A DNA stretch of 64,000 nucleotides from Candidatus Lernaella stagnicola. GTDB taxonomy: Bacteria > Lernaellota > Lernaellaia > Lernaellales > Lernaellaceae. How positions within the stretch are numbered: the stretch's first letter is position 1; the number at the start of each line of letters is the position of its first letter. The translations under genes were made by a program, and so were the position numbers. Below the pieces are notes generated by a model. That model was not told the origin of the DNA. It saw nothing but the letters and a program-made list of their open reading frames with translations, and did no database searches. The DNA lies in contig JAVCCK010000027.1 in NCBI GenBank assembly GCA_030765525.1, positions 186,001-250,000 of the forward strand, written 5' to 3'. Below, piece after piece: positions 25,171 to 34,157 of this stretch.

Positions 25171-25758
25171 CGTTTTCCCCCAAAACCGGGCTTTTTGGCG
25201 ACTTTGCGAAAAATCAAAACCCGGCACGTTTCCGGCAAGGGCCTCTGTGCGACGCTTTTGGATGCAACAACACATCACTCCCTTGCGCTGTCCCCGTTGT
25301 TTTTTGTCTGGAGACGCCCAAATTCTGGTGTGCGACGCCGAGGCGACACACGATGTTCACTCTGGGAAACTCATCTCGCGTCACTCCAATTGACTGCGCG
25401 ACCTATGCCATTTTTCCGGCCAGCCAACGCCGATTTGGCCGGTTTCTCAAGAAGACCTTTTTTTCTGTTTGTCGAACGCGTGTTATTTGCGTCCGGCGGA
25501 GTCCATTCCGCTTTTGATCTTCCATCTGCCTACAGACTTTTAGTTTGTGCGAAGGCCGTTGTCAAGCGATTCCGGTATTATTACCATGTCAAAATAATAT
25601 GGACTATCTTCGGACACTAATTATTATTGTTTGAGATATCGCGTGTTTAGTTTTTACATTAGTTAGCGCTATCGTGACCTCGACCGAGTCGCTCCCACCG
25701 GGATATCAATTTCCGAACCCGGTGTTTCGACCGCTCAATGACAAGGCGTGCCGTAATT
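25171..25758. other. 588-base intergenic region, AT-richer, between malic enzyme and recombinase genes
   Basis: No supported gene. The stretch around 25560-25670 is clearly more AT-rich than the flanks (attattaccatg, aaaataatat, attattattg). A short inverted repeat ccaaaa/ttttgg with a 7-base loop (25180-25198) lies just before the recombinase start. It must hold the recombinase promoter; no convincing -35/-10 pair could be chosen on the minus strand. I looked for tRNA, attachment-like direct repeats and a terminator after the malic enzyme gene and saw none I would defend. Confidence 0.6.
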
Positions 25759-28041
25759 TCAATCCTTTACAACGCCCAAATCTTTACGGCCGCTGGCCTG
25801 ACATACGGTGACGGCAGTTAGATTAACGATCGTATCCGGGTCGCTGCCACGCTGCAGTACGTTGAACGCGCCTTCAATTCCGGTCAATAGAGGCCCGACG
25901 GCCACCGCGCCCCCCAGTTCGCGCAAAAGCTTGTAGGCCGCGTTGCCGCTCATCAAATCCGGGAACACCAGCACGTTCGCTTCGCGCGTGAGCGACGCTT
26001 GCGGCCAACTCTCGTGCAGCAGATCGTAGTTGACCGCGACATCGGCCTGCATCTCGCCCTCCGCTTCCAAATCCGGGCGGCGCGCTTTGACGATCTCGGC
26101 CGCGCGGCTCGTCTTCTCGCTGATCGAATTGTCCCGCACGCTGCCGAAATTGCTGTAAGCCAGTATCGCCACGCGCGGCGCGACGCCGAAGAACATCGCC
26201 TTGTCCGCCGCCTGCATCGCGATATCCGCCAGTTGCTCGGCGGTCGGATCGCGATTGATCGTACAATCGGCCAAAAAGACGACCCGGTTCTTGAACAGCA
26301 TCATGTACACGCCCGCCACGACTTTCGCCTCCGCCTCGCGGCCCATCACCTGCAGGACCGGACGGATCGCATCGGCATAGCCGCGCGTCACGCCGCCGAC
26401 CAGGCCGTCGACCTCGCCGTTGAGCAGCATCAGCGCTCCCAGATACATGCGGTTCGTGCGAATCAACCGCTCGGCTTTCAAGTGCGTCATGCCCTTGCGC
26501 CAACGCAACTGGAACAGCATGTCGATGTACTTTTCTCGCTGCGGTAGGGTTCTGGTATCGACGATCTCGCAACCGGACAAATTCACGTTCAACTCGTCCG
26601 CGGCGCGGCGAATCTTCACTTCGTTGCCCAAAAGAACGGGCGTGGCGAGTTTTTCGTCGACGACATGGTTCACCGCGCGCAAAATCGCCGGCGTGTCGCC
26701 TTCGGGATACACGATGCGTTTCCGCTCGCGCTTGGCGATATTCACGATGTTGCGCATGATGAAATTCGCCGGTCCCAACAAACGCTCGAGCCGATCGCGG
26801 TACCCCTCCAAATCGAAATCGTCAATGCGCGCCACGCCGCTTTCGATCGCCGCCTTGGCCACCGCCGGCGCCACCCACAGCAGTACCCGCGGATCGAAGG
26901 GCTTGGGAATGATGTAATCCGGGCCAAAGGAGAACTGCTCGCCGCCGTAGGCGCGCGCCACCGAATCGGGCACATCCTGCTGCGCCAATTCAGCCAGCGC
27001 AAACGCGGCGGCCACCATCATTTCGTTGTTGATCTTGCGCGCCTGCACGTCGAGGGCGCCGCGAAAAATGAAGGGGAACCCGAGCACGTTGTTGACCTGG
27101 TTCGGAAAATCCGAGCGCCCCGTGGCGATGATGGCATCCGGTCGCGCGGCCTTCGCATCGGGCGGTGAAATTTCCGGATCCGGGTTCGCCATGGCGAAAA
27201 TAATCGGGCGGGCGGCCATCAATTGAATCATTTCGCCCGTCAACAAATTTCCGACCGAAACGCCGATAAACACGTCCGCGCCGCGCAGTGCTTCGCTAAG
27301 CGTTCGCGCATCAGTATTCGCAGCCCACTTGTCCTTGTATTCGTTCATGCCCTCTTTGCGGCCCTGATAGATAACGCCGCGGCTGTCGCAGAAAATGACG
27401 TTGCGGCGATCGGCGCCCATCGTGACCAACAGGTCCGCGCAGGCCAAACCCGCCGCGCCCGCGCCGTTGAAGACCAAGTTGATTTCGCCCAGCGTACGGT
27501 CGGTGACTTTGCAGGCGTTGATCAGCGCCGCCGCGGCGATGATGGCCGTGCCGTGCTGGTCGTCGTGAAAGACCGGGATGTCCATCATCTCCTGCAAGCG
27601 CTTTTCGATGATGAAACAATCAGGCGCCTTGATATCCTCCAGATTGATGCCGCCGAAAGTCGGCTCCAGCAACTTGACGGTACGTATGATGTCTTCGGGA
27701 TCGACGGTGTCCAGTTCGAGATCGAACACGTCGATGTCGGCGAATCGCTTGAAGAGCACGCCCTTGCCTTCCATCACCGGCTTGGCCGCTTTCGGGCCGA
27801 TGTTGCCCAAGCCCAACACCGCGGTGCCGTTGCTCACGACTGCCACGAGGTTGCCTCGCGCCGTATATTTGAAAACGTCGTCGGGATTGCGATGAATCTC
27901 GCGGCAAGGTTCGGCCACGCCGGGGGTATACGCCAATGAAAGCTGCTTGCTGGTTTGGCAGGGTTTTGAGGAAACGACCTCGATTTTGCCCGGGCGCCCG
28001 GAAGAGTGGTACTCCAGAGCTTCCTTTTTTGCATCTGACAT
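25759..28041 (-). CDS. maeB: NADP-dependent malic enzyme with phosphotransacetylase-like domain (MaeB type)
   Basis: The 760-residue protein has a malic enzyme part (about 1-430) with [40 protein letters not shown] and the NAD(P)-binding [16 protein letters not shown] phosphate acetyl/butyryltransferase-like part follows (about 435-755, with [26 protein letters not shown] and [15 protein letters not shown]). This fusion is the standard MaeB form. It decarboxylates malate to pyruvate with NADP reduction; the C-terminal part is usually not an active transacetylase but binds acetyl-CoA as a regulator. The ATG at 28041 has GAGGAG at good spacing. It links with malate dehydrogenase and pyruvate kinase in the window, though none share an operon. 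Confidence 0.95.
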   Translation of the reverse strand: MSDAKKEALEYHSSGRPGKIEVVSSKPCQTSKQLSLAYTPGVAEPCREIHRNPDDVFKYTARGNLVAVVSNGTAVLGLGNIGPKAAKPVMEGKGVLFKRFADIDVFDLELDTVDPEDIIRTVKLLEPTFGGINLEDIKAPDCFIIEKRLQEMMDIPVFHDDQHGTAIIAAAALINACKVTDRTLGEINLVFNGAGAAGLACADLLVTMGADRRNVIFCDSRGVIYQGRKEGMNEYKDKWAANTDARTLSEALRGADVFIGVSVGNLLTGEMIQLMAARPIIFAMANPDPEISPPDAKAARPDAIIATGRSDFPNQVNNVLGFPFIFRGALDVQARKINNEMMVAAAFALAELAQQDVPDSVARAYGGEQFSFGPDYIIPKPFDPRVLLWVAPAVAKAAIESGVARIDDFDLEGYRDRLERLLGPANFIMRNIVNIAKRERKRIVYPEGDTPAILRAVNHVVDEKLATPVLLGNEVKIRRAADELNVNLSGCEIVDTRTLPQREKYIDMLFQLRWRKGMTHLKAERLIRTNRMYLGALMLLNGEVDGLVGGVTRGYADAIRPVLQVMGREAEAKVVAGVYMMLFKNRVVFLADCTINRDPTAEQLADIAMQAADKAMFFGVAPRVAILAYSNFGSVRDNSISEKTSRAAEIVKARRPDLEAEGEMQADVAVNYDLLHESWPQASLTREANVLVFPDLMSGNAAYKLLRELGGAVAVGPLLTGIEGAFNVLQRGSDPDTIVNLTAVTVCQASGRKDLGVVKD

Positions 28042-28220
28042 GGAAATTCTCCTCACCGAAGACAAAACATGTGACGATGTTTAAATTAGAGACGAATGCG
28101 GTAAATGCAACCGGATTGCCGCGTTTTCCGGCGGTTTCGGCCCGCCAACGGCACAGTAGGCCGGAACCTTGGGCAGCGTTGTAGTGTCTACCCTATTGGG
28201 GCCCCGGGCAGGAGGTAATC

Positions 28221-28415
28221 ATGTCCGCTGTTATCGACCTAACACGCCAAGCCAACGACGACTTCCAACTCGAAAGACTGTACCGGCGACAAACGCGCTT
28301 GATCAAAAAGCTCGGCATTGTCATCCCACCGGAGCAGGAACTCTTTCTGGACGATGCGCCGCTGGAAGTCAAAGTGCAGTTTTTCTCGTGGCTCATTCAC
28401 GAAGCGACGTCCTGA
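28221..28415 (+). CDS. Small protein, unknown function
   Basis: The 64-residue protein is acidic-to-neutral and helical (LERLYRRQTRLIKKLG, EVKVQFFSWLIHEA) with no Cys, no membrane segment and no signal peptide. It is believed real because a textbook aggaggt ribosome site ends seven bases before the ATG. It lies alone between the divergent malic enzyme gene and the end of the protease gene. I do not recognise it; similar small helical proteins are sometimes regulators or subunits. Confidence 0.55.
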   Translation: MSAVIDLTRQANDDFQLERLYRRQTRLIKKLGIVIPPEQELFLDDAPLEVKVQFFSWLIHEATS

Positions 28416-28519
28416 GCCGCCCAGAGCCTTAACGCCGGCGACCGCCGAATTGCGGCAGCCGGTAGCCGCCGCGTTTCCTTTTCTCGAAACTGCAAAAAAG
28501 TGCGTGCTTCGCTCGTTGT

Positions 28520-29710
28520 TCAGATTCCGCAGAGGTCGTCGTCTTCTTCTTCGTCGTCGTCGTCGTCATCGTCGTGGTGATCATCGTCGTCGGGAAAATT
28601 GTCGTCGTCGGGGAAGAAGGTATCGTCGTCACCGGCCGAAGCCCCACAGTCGTAGGAGTCCCACGAGCAACTGTCATAACAATCACAATACCCGTTATTC
28701 GCCAAATTGCAGGGGTCATCAGTCTGGCAACAAAAGTCCCCGCAGTTGCTCGAACTAAGACCTAAACACCAATCGTTGTAGAAGTCGGCCGGCGGTGTTG
28801 AGCTCTCATCAAACGCATCGAGCAGCGCATCGACGAGGTCGTTGGTGTATTGCACCCCGCAGCCACGAGAATATTTACCCGGGACCGCGCCGGAGCCGAC
28901 GGCGACTTTGTATCGCTCGCCTTTCGAGTAATAAACCCAGACGGGACCGCCCGACATGCCTTTGTAGACTTCCGTGTAGTAGAAAATCATTCCGCCGCCG
29001 CACTCATAACATTCGCCGGAGTCAAAATACATGCAATCGCCGGCGAAAGGGCTGCCGGGGTAGCCCGCGAGATTCATCGTCGTGCCCTCGTACCAACCAC
29101 AGCTATCTTCGCCCTGCATGCCCATATATCCCGTCGAAATTCCCTTTTGTCGATCGAGGACGATATACCCCCAATCGTGTTCATTGGTTTCATCGTACGG
29201 AGGATCTTCATACCACTTCGAGGAAACCGACATACCGGTGGCCCAACTATGTCCGAACGGATGATCGTTGCGATCCTGTCCGCAAATCGCCTCCACGCCG
29301 GCGACCCAACCGCCGAATTCCAAATTGTAGAGACAATGTGCCGCGGTGATGATATGGAACTCATCCGCCATCGCCCCGGAACAAAACGCCGTGCTGCCGT
29401 CGGACAACAACAAGGCCAGATGACATACGGTCGACCATGGGTAGCTCGACGTGTTGGTTACTTGTTCGAGGCCTTTGCCCTCGCCCCATGAAACCTCGAT
29501 GTCATCGGGGATGTATTCCGCGAGGCTCGCGGTCGACTCTACGGTGTCGTCCCCGATTTCATGAAACCATTCGACACCATCCTGATAGCTGACAACCGAA
29601 ATGCCCGCCCACGCCATATTCTCAAGCTGGAGAACCGCCGGAACTCCATATGAAAGCAAACAAAACGAAATCATCGCCACAACGAACAACGTCGGTTTTC
29701 TCCACGACAT
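28520..29710 (-). CDS. Secreted trypsin-like serine protease (V8/S1B type) with acidic C-terminal tail
   Basis: The 396-residue protein has a signal peptide (MSWRKPTLFVVAM, ending near AWAG) and a chymotrypsin-fold domain with the catalytic triad readable as ITAAHCL (His), EHDWGYIVL (Asp) and YKGMSGGPVW (Ser). GMSGGP is the Glu-specific V8-like form. About 20 Cys suggest disulfide bonding. A Cys-rich stretch (CCQTDDPCNL, YCDCYDSC) links to an Asp-rich C-terminus (28532-28630) that ends in DDDLCGI. The ATG at 29710 has GGAGG upstream. It is the first of three neighbouring exported proteins with Asp-rich tracts and probably acts outside the cell or on its surface. Substrate unknown. Confidence 0.83.
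   Translation of the reverse strand: MSWRKPTLFVVAMISFCLLSYGVPAVLQLENMAWAGISVVSYQDGVEWFHEIGDDTVESTASLAEYIPDDIEVSWGEGKGLEQVTNTSSYPWSTVCHLALLLSDGSTAFCSGAMADEFHIITAAHCLYNLEFGGWVAGVEAICGQDRNDHPFGHSWATGMSVSSKWYEDPPYDETNEHDWGYIVLDRQKGISTGYMGMQGEDSCGWYEGTTMNLAGYPGSPFAGDCMYFDSGECYECGGGMIFYYTEVYKGMSGGPVWVYYSKGERYKVAVGSGAVPGKYSRGCGVQYTNDLVDALLDAFDESSTPPADFYNDWCLGLSSSNCGDFCCQTDDPCNLANNGYCDCYDSCSWDSYDCGASAGDDDTFFPDDDNFPDDDDHHDDDDDDDEEEDDDLCGI
28532..28630 (-). repeat. Asp-rich low-complexity tract encoded at the protease C-terminus
   Basis: GAC/GAT codon repeats (gtc/atc on the plus strand) encode Asp runs broken by TFFP, NFP, HH and EEE. The tract ends four residues before the protein end, which reads LCGI. 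It is shorter and less Asn-rich than the other tracts in the window. Confidence 0.8.
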
Positions 29711-30075
29711 ATGTTTACCCTCCAATTATTGACGTCTACAAAAGTACAATCCACTCATCCATCGGTTACGGAGACACTGAGGCCGGTCCGTTTGCTCTTC
29801 GCTGAAAAATTATCTTAGTTGTGAGTCGTGTAGTTTACGCTTTGAAATTATCAACATCAAGTTTTCGATTCAACCACGGTCCTGAATTGCGAAAAAAGTT
29901 TCGTCCCGCGTTCATCGACAACTTCAAGAGTGTCGAGGCGGCGGAATCGTAGCCGTATTTTCGAACCTGCCAAGGATCACGAGACCACTCGTATCCCGTT
30001 GACCTGATGTAGGTATCGTGTATTTATTGAATCAACAACTGGGCCGCCCGGAATTGTTTACGTAAGGAGATTCTA
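29711..30075. other. 365-base divergent intergenic region
   Basis: No gene is supported. The stretch is AT-richer than the coding flanks and must hold the promoters for the protease (leftward) and for the EEP-fold lipoprotein (rightward). The rightward promoter candidate is listed separately. No operator-like long palindrome was seen. Confidence 0.6.
29999..30026 (+). promoter_or_regulatory. Candidate sigma-70 promoter for the EEP-fold lipoprotein gene
   Basis: TTGACC at 29999-30004 and TATTTA at 30021-30026 are 16 bases apart (17 if the -10 is read one base later). They end about 50 bases before the ATG at 30076, which has AAGGAG at 30063. Spacing and both boxes fit the consensus well. Confidence 0.5.
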
Positions 30076-31065
30076 ATGCGTGATCGTACTTTTCCTTTCC
30101 TGTTAATCCTTGTGATGGCGCTTTTTTTCATGCTTTCCTGCGGCAACGGAGACGATGACGACAACGATGCTGACGCCGCTGATGACGACGACGACGATAA
30201 CGACGACGACGATAATGACGACGACGACAATGACGACGACAATGACGACGACAACGATGACGACGACGACACGGCGCCGCCGGGTCCTCTAGCCCTAACC
30301 GTTATGACCTACAACATCTTGTTCGACTTCCCGAATCCCGAGTACGACAACTGGGGGATACGCAAGGAGCAAATCGCCGAAATTATCAATTTCCACGCGC
30401 CGGACCTAGTTGGCCTGCAAGAGCCTTTGCCCTGGCAAACGATGGCGCTGCACGACCTGTGCCCGGGATACGCGGAAGTTTCCATCCCTTTGGATCCCGA
30501 TGCGGCTCTTTTTTATAAGGAAGACCGCTTTACGTTGCTCGATCAGGGCCATTTCTGGCTCAGCCCGCATCCCGAGCGCCCTTCTATTGGCTTCGGCAAC
30601 TTCATGCCTAGATACGTTACGTGGGCCGCGCTGCATGATAACGAATCGGAGCAGGAGTTCTATTTTTTCAACACCCATTTCGACAACACCTCGCCTTTCC
30701 AGGAAACGGCGGCCCCGATGTTTCTGGACATGGTCGAAGAAATTATCGGCTCTAGCCCGGTAGTGATCACCGGTGACTTCAATTCGAAACCGGATACCGA
30801 GGCTTACGCCATATTGACCAGCGGCAATTCTCCAGGGGACTTCGCTTTGACGAATTCCTTCGACCTTGCGCCGGACTTCGATGTGCGCCTCGCGCCGGGA
30901 GACGAACGGGAATACGACCCGGACCATCGCATCGATCATATCTTTGTGGCTTCGGGGGATTGGGATTGCTCGTACTGGGTGGTGGACATGACCCGCTACG
31001 GCGACCCTTGGAGAGACCCTTCGGACCACCTTGCCATGTCGGCCGATATCACCTTGGCTCAATAG
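30076..31065 (+). CDS. Lipoprotein with Asp/Asn-rich linker and endonuclease/exonuclease/phosphatase-fold domain
   Basis: The 329-residue protein has a lipobox (FFMLSCGNG, Cys22), a 40-residue tract of Asp with scattered Asn (residues 26-65), and an EEP-fold domain from about 72 to the end. The EEP active site is visible as TYNILFD, DLVGLQE, FFNTHFDN, VITGDFNSKP, HRIDHIFV and SDHLA. These are the metal, general-base and phosphate residues of DNase I/sphingomyelinase/AP-endonuclease enzymes. It should be an outer-surface lipoprotein whose acidic linker holds a nuclease or phosphodiesterase domain away from the membrane. Whether the target is nucleic acid or lipid is unknown. AAGGAG precedes the ATG. 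Confidence 0.85.
   Translation: MRDRTFPFLLILVMALFFMLSCGNGDDDDNDADAADDDDDDNDDDDNDDDDNDDDNDDDNDDDDDTAPPGPLALTVMTYNILFDFPNPEYDNWGIRKEQIAEIINFHAPDLVGLQEPLPWQTMALHDLCPGYAEVSIPLDPDAALFYKEDRFTLLDQGHFWLSPHPERPSIGFGNFMPRYVTWAALHDNESEQEFYFFNTHFDNTSPFQETAAPMFLDMVEEIIGSSPVVITGDFNSKPDTEAYAILTSGNSPGDFALTNSFDLAPDFDVRLAPGDEREYDPDHRIDHIFVASGDWDCSYWVVDMTRYGDPWRDPSDHLAMSADITLAQ
30151..30270 (+). repeat. Asp/Asn-rich tract after the lipid anchor of the EEP lipoprotein
   Basis: About 40 codons of GAC/GAT with AAC/AAT every three to five codons. It lies directly after the lipobox, so it is an extended acidic stalk. The sense strand is purine-rich and close to a short tandem repeat, so it may vary in length between strains. 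Confidence 0.88.
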
Positions 31066-31079
31066 AACGAGTTGACCGA

Positions 31080-31113
31080 AAAGGCCGGTGCGCTCCTTGG
31101 CGTGCCGGTCTTT
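31080..31113. terminator. Bidirectional rho-independent terminator
   Basis: aaaggccgg and ccggtcttt at the ends form a 9-bp stem with one G-U pair, and an inner short stem. It is followed by tttcgtttat on the plus strand and by a T-rich flank on the minus strand. It lies between the convergent ends of the EEP lipoprotein (31065) and the alpha/beta hydrolase lipoprotein (31143), as expected for a shared terminator. Confidence 0.6.
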
Positions 31114-31142
31114 CGTTTATGAGTCGACTTCTTCTGCAAAAA

Positions 31143-33317
31143 TCACGGGCACGGCGCGTTTTCGTCGGTGAGACCTTGGGCGACAGTCGCAATGCCGTCG
31201 TTGATGTAGGTTTCGAAGAAGCACTTCACGCGGCGGCGCTGAGCCGGAAACGCCCAGGTCACGTAATGGCCGTCGCTGCCGTCGGGCGGCGCGGGATACT
31301 GCACGACCGCCGCGGTAATCGGATCGCCGTTGTAGTCCACCCGATTGCCCGTGGTGTCGGCGTCGGGCAGCAACAGCGCCCCATTTAGCTCCATGCGCCA
31401 CCAGGCGTCCTCGCCCAACAGCGGCTCGATCAAATCCATGTACGCCGCCGTCCCAAACGCCGCCTGCGAGGAAAAGCCGACGTACGAGTCGGTGATTCCC
31501 TGCGCCTGAAATACGTTTTTGGGGTAAGAGCCCGGCACCGGCCGCGCAAAGTAATACGCGTTGAAACCGACCGGATCGACCAGTTCCGCCATGTGCTGCA
31601 CGACGTTCAACGCCGGGCTGAATTCGTCGAGTTGCCCCATCGCCTCGCCGGGCCGCAGCTTGAGGATAATCTGAGCCACGGGCTTGGTCGGAAAGGGTAG
31701 CTGTTTGGTCAATAGGTTCAACATCACGCTGGCGCCCGCCCCGGAGAAGTAGGCCGCGCGAATGTGCGGATCCACCGACACGATCAGCGGGCCGACCGTG
31801 CTGCCCTGCGAATGGCCCATGAACAACACGGTGTCGGCATCGAAGGTCCACTCGCCCGCGCCGGGCACGGTGCCGGCCGGGATCGTCAAGTCGAGCACCT
31901 GCCGCTCCACCGCCATGAGCTCGGCGGCGGCTTGCGCGTTGTTGTCTCGGAACGATTCCGGATTCAGCGCGTTGTAGAAGCAGAAGGACTCAAAGGTCGA
32001 ATCGTCGGAAATCGGGTTGCGCGGTCCGTGGTGCGGCGCGTCGATGGAAGCGGCGGCGGCGCCCCGTTCGGCCAGCCACTCGGCGACACCCTTATTGATA
32101 AAGCTCTTATAGCTGCCGCCTGAGCCGTGGCTGTACATCAATAGCGGCCACCCGCCCGGCGGCATCTCGCCTTTCGGAATCGTGACGGCCAGCCGCGTTT
32201 GCAGATCGTGATGCACGATGGGTACGCCTTCGTCGTCTAAAAAGATGCCGCCCCCGGCAAAAACGTACGGCGGCGTGCCCTGCTGGTAAATCGGGATCGT
32301 TACCTCGCCGCGCAAAAAGTAAAAGTCGTCGAATTCCTGCTCGAGGACCAGGCTCCCCGGGTCGATGCCGGGCAAGTCGTAGCTATAGGCATGGTCGCGC
32401 AACGCCAGCATGCGCCGCAGCGGGTCGCCGGTCGTAAACACGGTGGCCACGGCAACCTGGTCCGGCGACATGGCCGTCGCCTCCAGGTAATCGACCAGCG
32501 GCGCAAAGACATCCTGCGCGTCGCGGTCGCCACCGGCCCCGGTCAGCAACGCCCGCAATTCGGGGTTCGGCGTCAACGGATCGCCGCCCGCGTCATGCAC
32601 GTCGGTTGTGACAATCGCCGCGTAGGTAAAACCGTGCTGCATGCCAATCCCCTGCACGGGCAGCAACACGAGCAGATGCTCCGGTCCGTATACCGTCTCG
32701 GGCGCGGTGTATTTCCATCGATAGGGATATCGAGTGCCGTAGTCGGGCGCGGCGGGGTCGATGCTCACAATAAACATCGACGCTTCCGGCTCTCGCGACG
32801 CGGCGGCGTCAACCGGCAGAGTTGCCGGATCGATCCGGCCGGTGAACGAGAAAAAGACGCCCGCGTCGGCACCGAAGCCTTGGACGTCGCGTTCACCGAC
32901 GAGCAGGTAATCGTTCAACACGAACGAATCGCGTGGGTTGGGGAAATCGCTGACTCGAATGGTGCCGTCTTCATAAAGTCGCAGGTCGATCGGGAACGGC
33001 AACGAATAAAACCCGTCGCTCTCGCTGGTGTCGAAGCGACCCGTTACGCCCTGTATTGGTGTCGTGTCGTCGTTATTGTTGTCGTCATTGTCATTATTGT
33101 CGTCATCGTCATCGTCGTCATTGTTATTGTCGTCGTCGTCATTGTTATCGTCGTCGTCGTCATTGTTATCGTCGTCGTCATCGTCGTCGAGCGAAGTATC
33201 GGGCGTTTGGTCATCATCGTCGGCGGGCGTTGACGAATCGCCGGCGCAACCAAGCAAACCAAGAGCGCCAAAGCCCAAAAGGACCACCAACCAAAGCGTC
33301 AGATACGGTTTCAACAA
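31143..33317 (-). CDS. Lipoprotein with Asp/Asn-rich stalk and alpha/beta-hydrolase domain
   Basis: The 724-residue protein has a lipobox (GLLGCAG, Cys24), a long Asp/Asn stalk (residues 33-84), a beta-rich N-terminal region and an alpha/beta hydrolase core. Visible core elements are LLMYSHGSGGSY (oxyanion region) and the nucleophile elbow FMGHSQGS, with DAPHHG between them. Late Asp/His residues could complete the triad. Extracellular lipases/esterases and tannase-like enzymes have this look. Translation appears to start at TTG (33317 or the next codon), with only a distant AAAGG; the signal peptide begins there, so the position is probably right even if the initiator is odd. It is leftward and convergent with the EEP gene. 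Confidence 0.78.
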   Translation of the reverse strand: MLKPYLTLWLVVLLGFGALGLLGCAGDSSTPADDDDQTPDTSLDDDDDDDNNDDDDDNNDDDDNNNDDDDDDDNNDNDDNNNDDTTPIQGVTGRFDTSESDGFYSLPFPIDLRLYEDGTIRVSDFPNPRDSFVLNDYLLVGERDVQGFGADAGVFFSFTGRIDPATLPVDAAASREPEASMFIVSIDPAAPDYGTRYPYRWKYTAPETVYGPEHLLVLLPVQGIGMQHGFTYAAIVTTDVHDAGGDPLTPNPELRALLTGAGGDRDAQDVFAPLVDYLEATAMSPDQVAVATVFTTGDPLRRMLALRDHAYSYDLPGIDPGSLVLEQEFDDFYFLRGEVTIPIYQQGTPPYVFAGGGIFLDDEGVPIVHHDLQTRLAVTIPKGEMPPGGWPLLMYSHGSGGSYKSFINKGVAEWLAERGAAAASIDAPHHGPRNPISDDSTFESFCFYNALNPESFRDNNAQAAAELMAVERQVLDLTIPAGTVPGAGEWTFDADTVLFMGHSQGSTVGPLIVSVDPHIRAAYFSGAGASVMLNLLTKQLPFPTKPVAQIILKLRPGEAMGQLDEFSPALNVVQHMAELVDPVGFNAYYFARPVPGSYPKNVFQAQGITDSYVGFSSQAAFGTAAYMDLIEPLLGEDAWWRMELNGALLLPDADTTGNRVDYNGDPITAAVVQYPAPPDGSDGHYVTWAFPAQRRRVKCFFETYINDGIATVAQGLTDENAPCP
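33066..33221 (-). repeat. Asp/Asn-rich stalk tract of the hydrolase lipoprotein
   Basis: About 52 codons of Asp and Asn (GAC/GAT/AAC/AAT on the minus strand) right after the lipobox, with NN and NNN clusters more frequent than in the EEP lipoprotein tract. Confidence 0.88.
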
Positions 33318-33401
33318 AACGGTTCACCGCCTTTCACAAGCTCCGATAGGATAATGTCTGTTGTGACAGGATTCAAAGGTTTGGGGCGATTTTTTCCCAA
33401 G

Positions 33402-34157
33402 CTAGGGCATGAGGCGGCGGAAACTTTCCTTTGGAATCCAACCCTGCAGGCCGGAGGCGACGCGAATCCGCGCAAAATCGGCGCGCTGATCGATCAGTTC
33501 GAATCGCAAACCCGAGTGGATGGTGAAAGCTTCCGGCGCGTCGGCGGCGGGCGCGGTGCGAACCACCGCCTCCTCGGCAATCACGACGGCGCGGCTGATG
33601 ACGTGTTGATCGTAAATGCGCCAGCCGGCCAAGGGTCCGAATATCAGCAAGATGAAAACCGCCGCAATTCCCAACGCCAACAGCCACGAGCGGCGGCGCG
33701 GCAACCAAAGCATTGCCGTCACGCCGAGGATCAGCCAAGCGAAAAGCGCGATCCCAAGCGCCTCGCGAGCCGAAAACGTCAGGGCGACGCGTTGCGCGAG
33801 ACGCACGAGAAAAGCGTGCTCGCCCTCGGGTAGTTCGTCGCGAAGGAACGCTTCGGCGTACCGCAGGTTGTAGCGCAAATCCTCGTCGCGCGGAGCCAGA
33901 CGGAGCCCCATTTCGCAAGCCCAAACCGCCTCGCCGTGCTGCCCGGCGCGAAACGCGGCGTTGCCGAGATTCAGGAACAAGTCGGCATCGTCGGCCCCGG
34001 CAGCGAAGGCCGCCTCGTAGGCTTCCAACGCGGCGGTGAACTCGTTCTGCTCAAAGAGACGGTTGCCGCGGTTGTAGTGGTCCGCCGCCGCGTCGGCCCA
34101 AGCGGTCGCCGGGACCAGGACGAGCAGCACCGTAAGCCAACCGAGCCAACGCTTCAT
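33402..34157 (-). CDS. batE: BatE-like TPR/SH3 membrane protein
   Basis: The 251-residue protein has a signal peptide, about two TPR units (DHYNRGNRLFEQNEFTAALEAYEAA, LFLNLGNAAFRAGQHGEAVWACE), two membrane segments (about 138-185) and a C-terminal bacterial SH3 domain (VIAEEAVVRTAPA to WIPKESFRRL). TPR + TM + SH3b is the BatE design. It is the last gene of the leftward moxR/bat operon and overlaps batD by ATGA. Bat proteins are linked with oxygen tolerance in Bacteroides and with envelope stress in Leptospira; what they do in molecular terms is not settled. Confidence 0.82.
   Translation of the reverse strand: MKRWLGWLTVLLVLVPATAWADAAADHYNRGNRLFEQNEFTAALEAYEAAFAAGADDADLFLNLGNAAFRAGQHGEAVWACEMGLRLAPRDEDLRYNLRYAEAFLRDELPEGEHAFLVRLAQRVALTFSAREALGIALFAWLILGVTAMLWLPRRRSWLLALGIAAVFILLIFGPLAGWRIYDQHVISRAVVIAEEAVVRTAPAADAPEAFTIHSGLRFELIDQRADFARIRVASGLQGWIPKESFRRLMP

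Noticed and set aside
25559-25587. ttgtca ... taccat as a rightward promoter
   Set aside because: Spacing is 17 but the -10 is poor and no rightward gene follows within the region.
24982-25620. Rightward 212-codon frame across the recombinase start and its upstream region
   Set aside because: Part is antisense to the recombinase N-terminal domain; no ribosome site, no motif and changing composition along its length.
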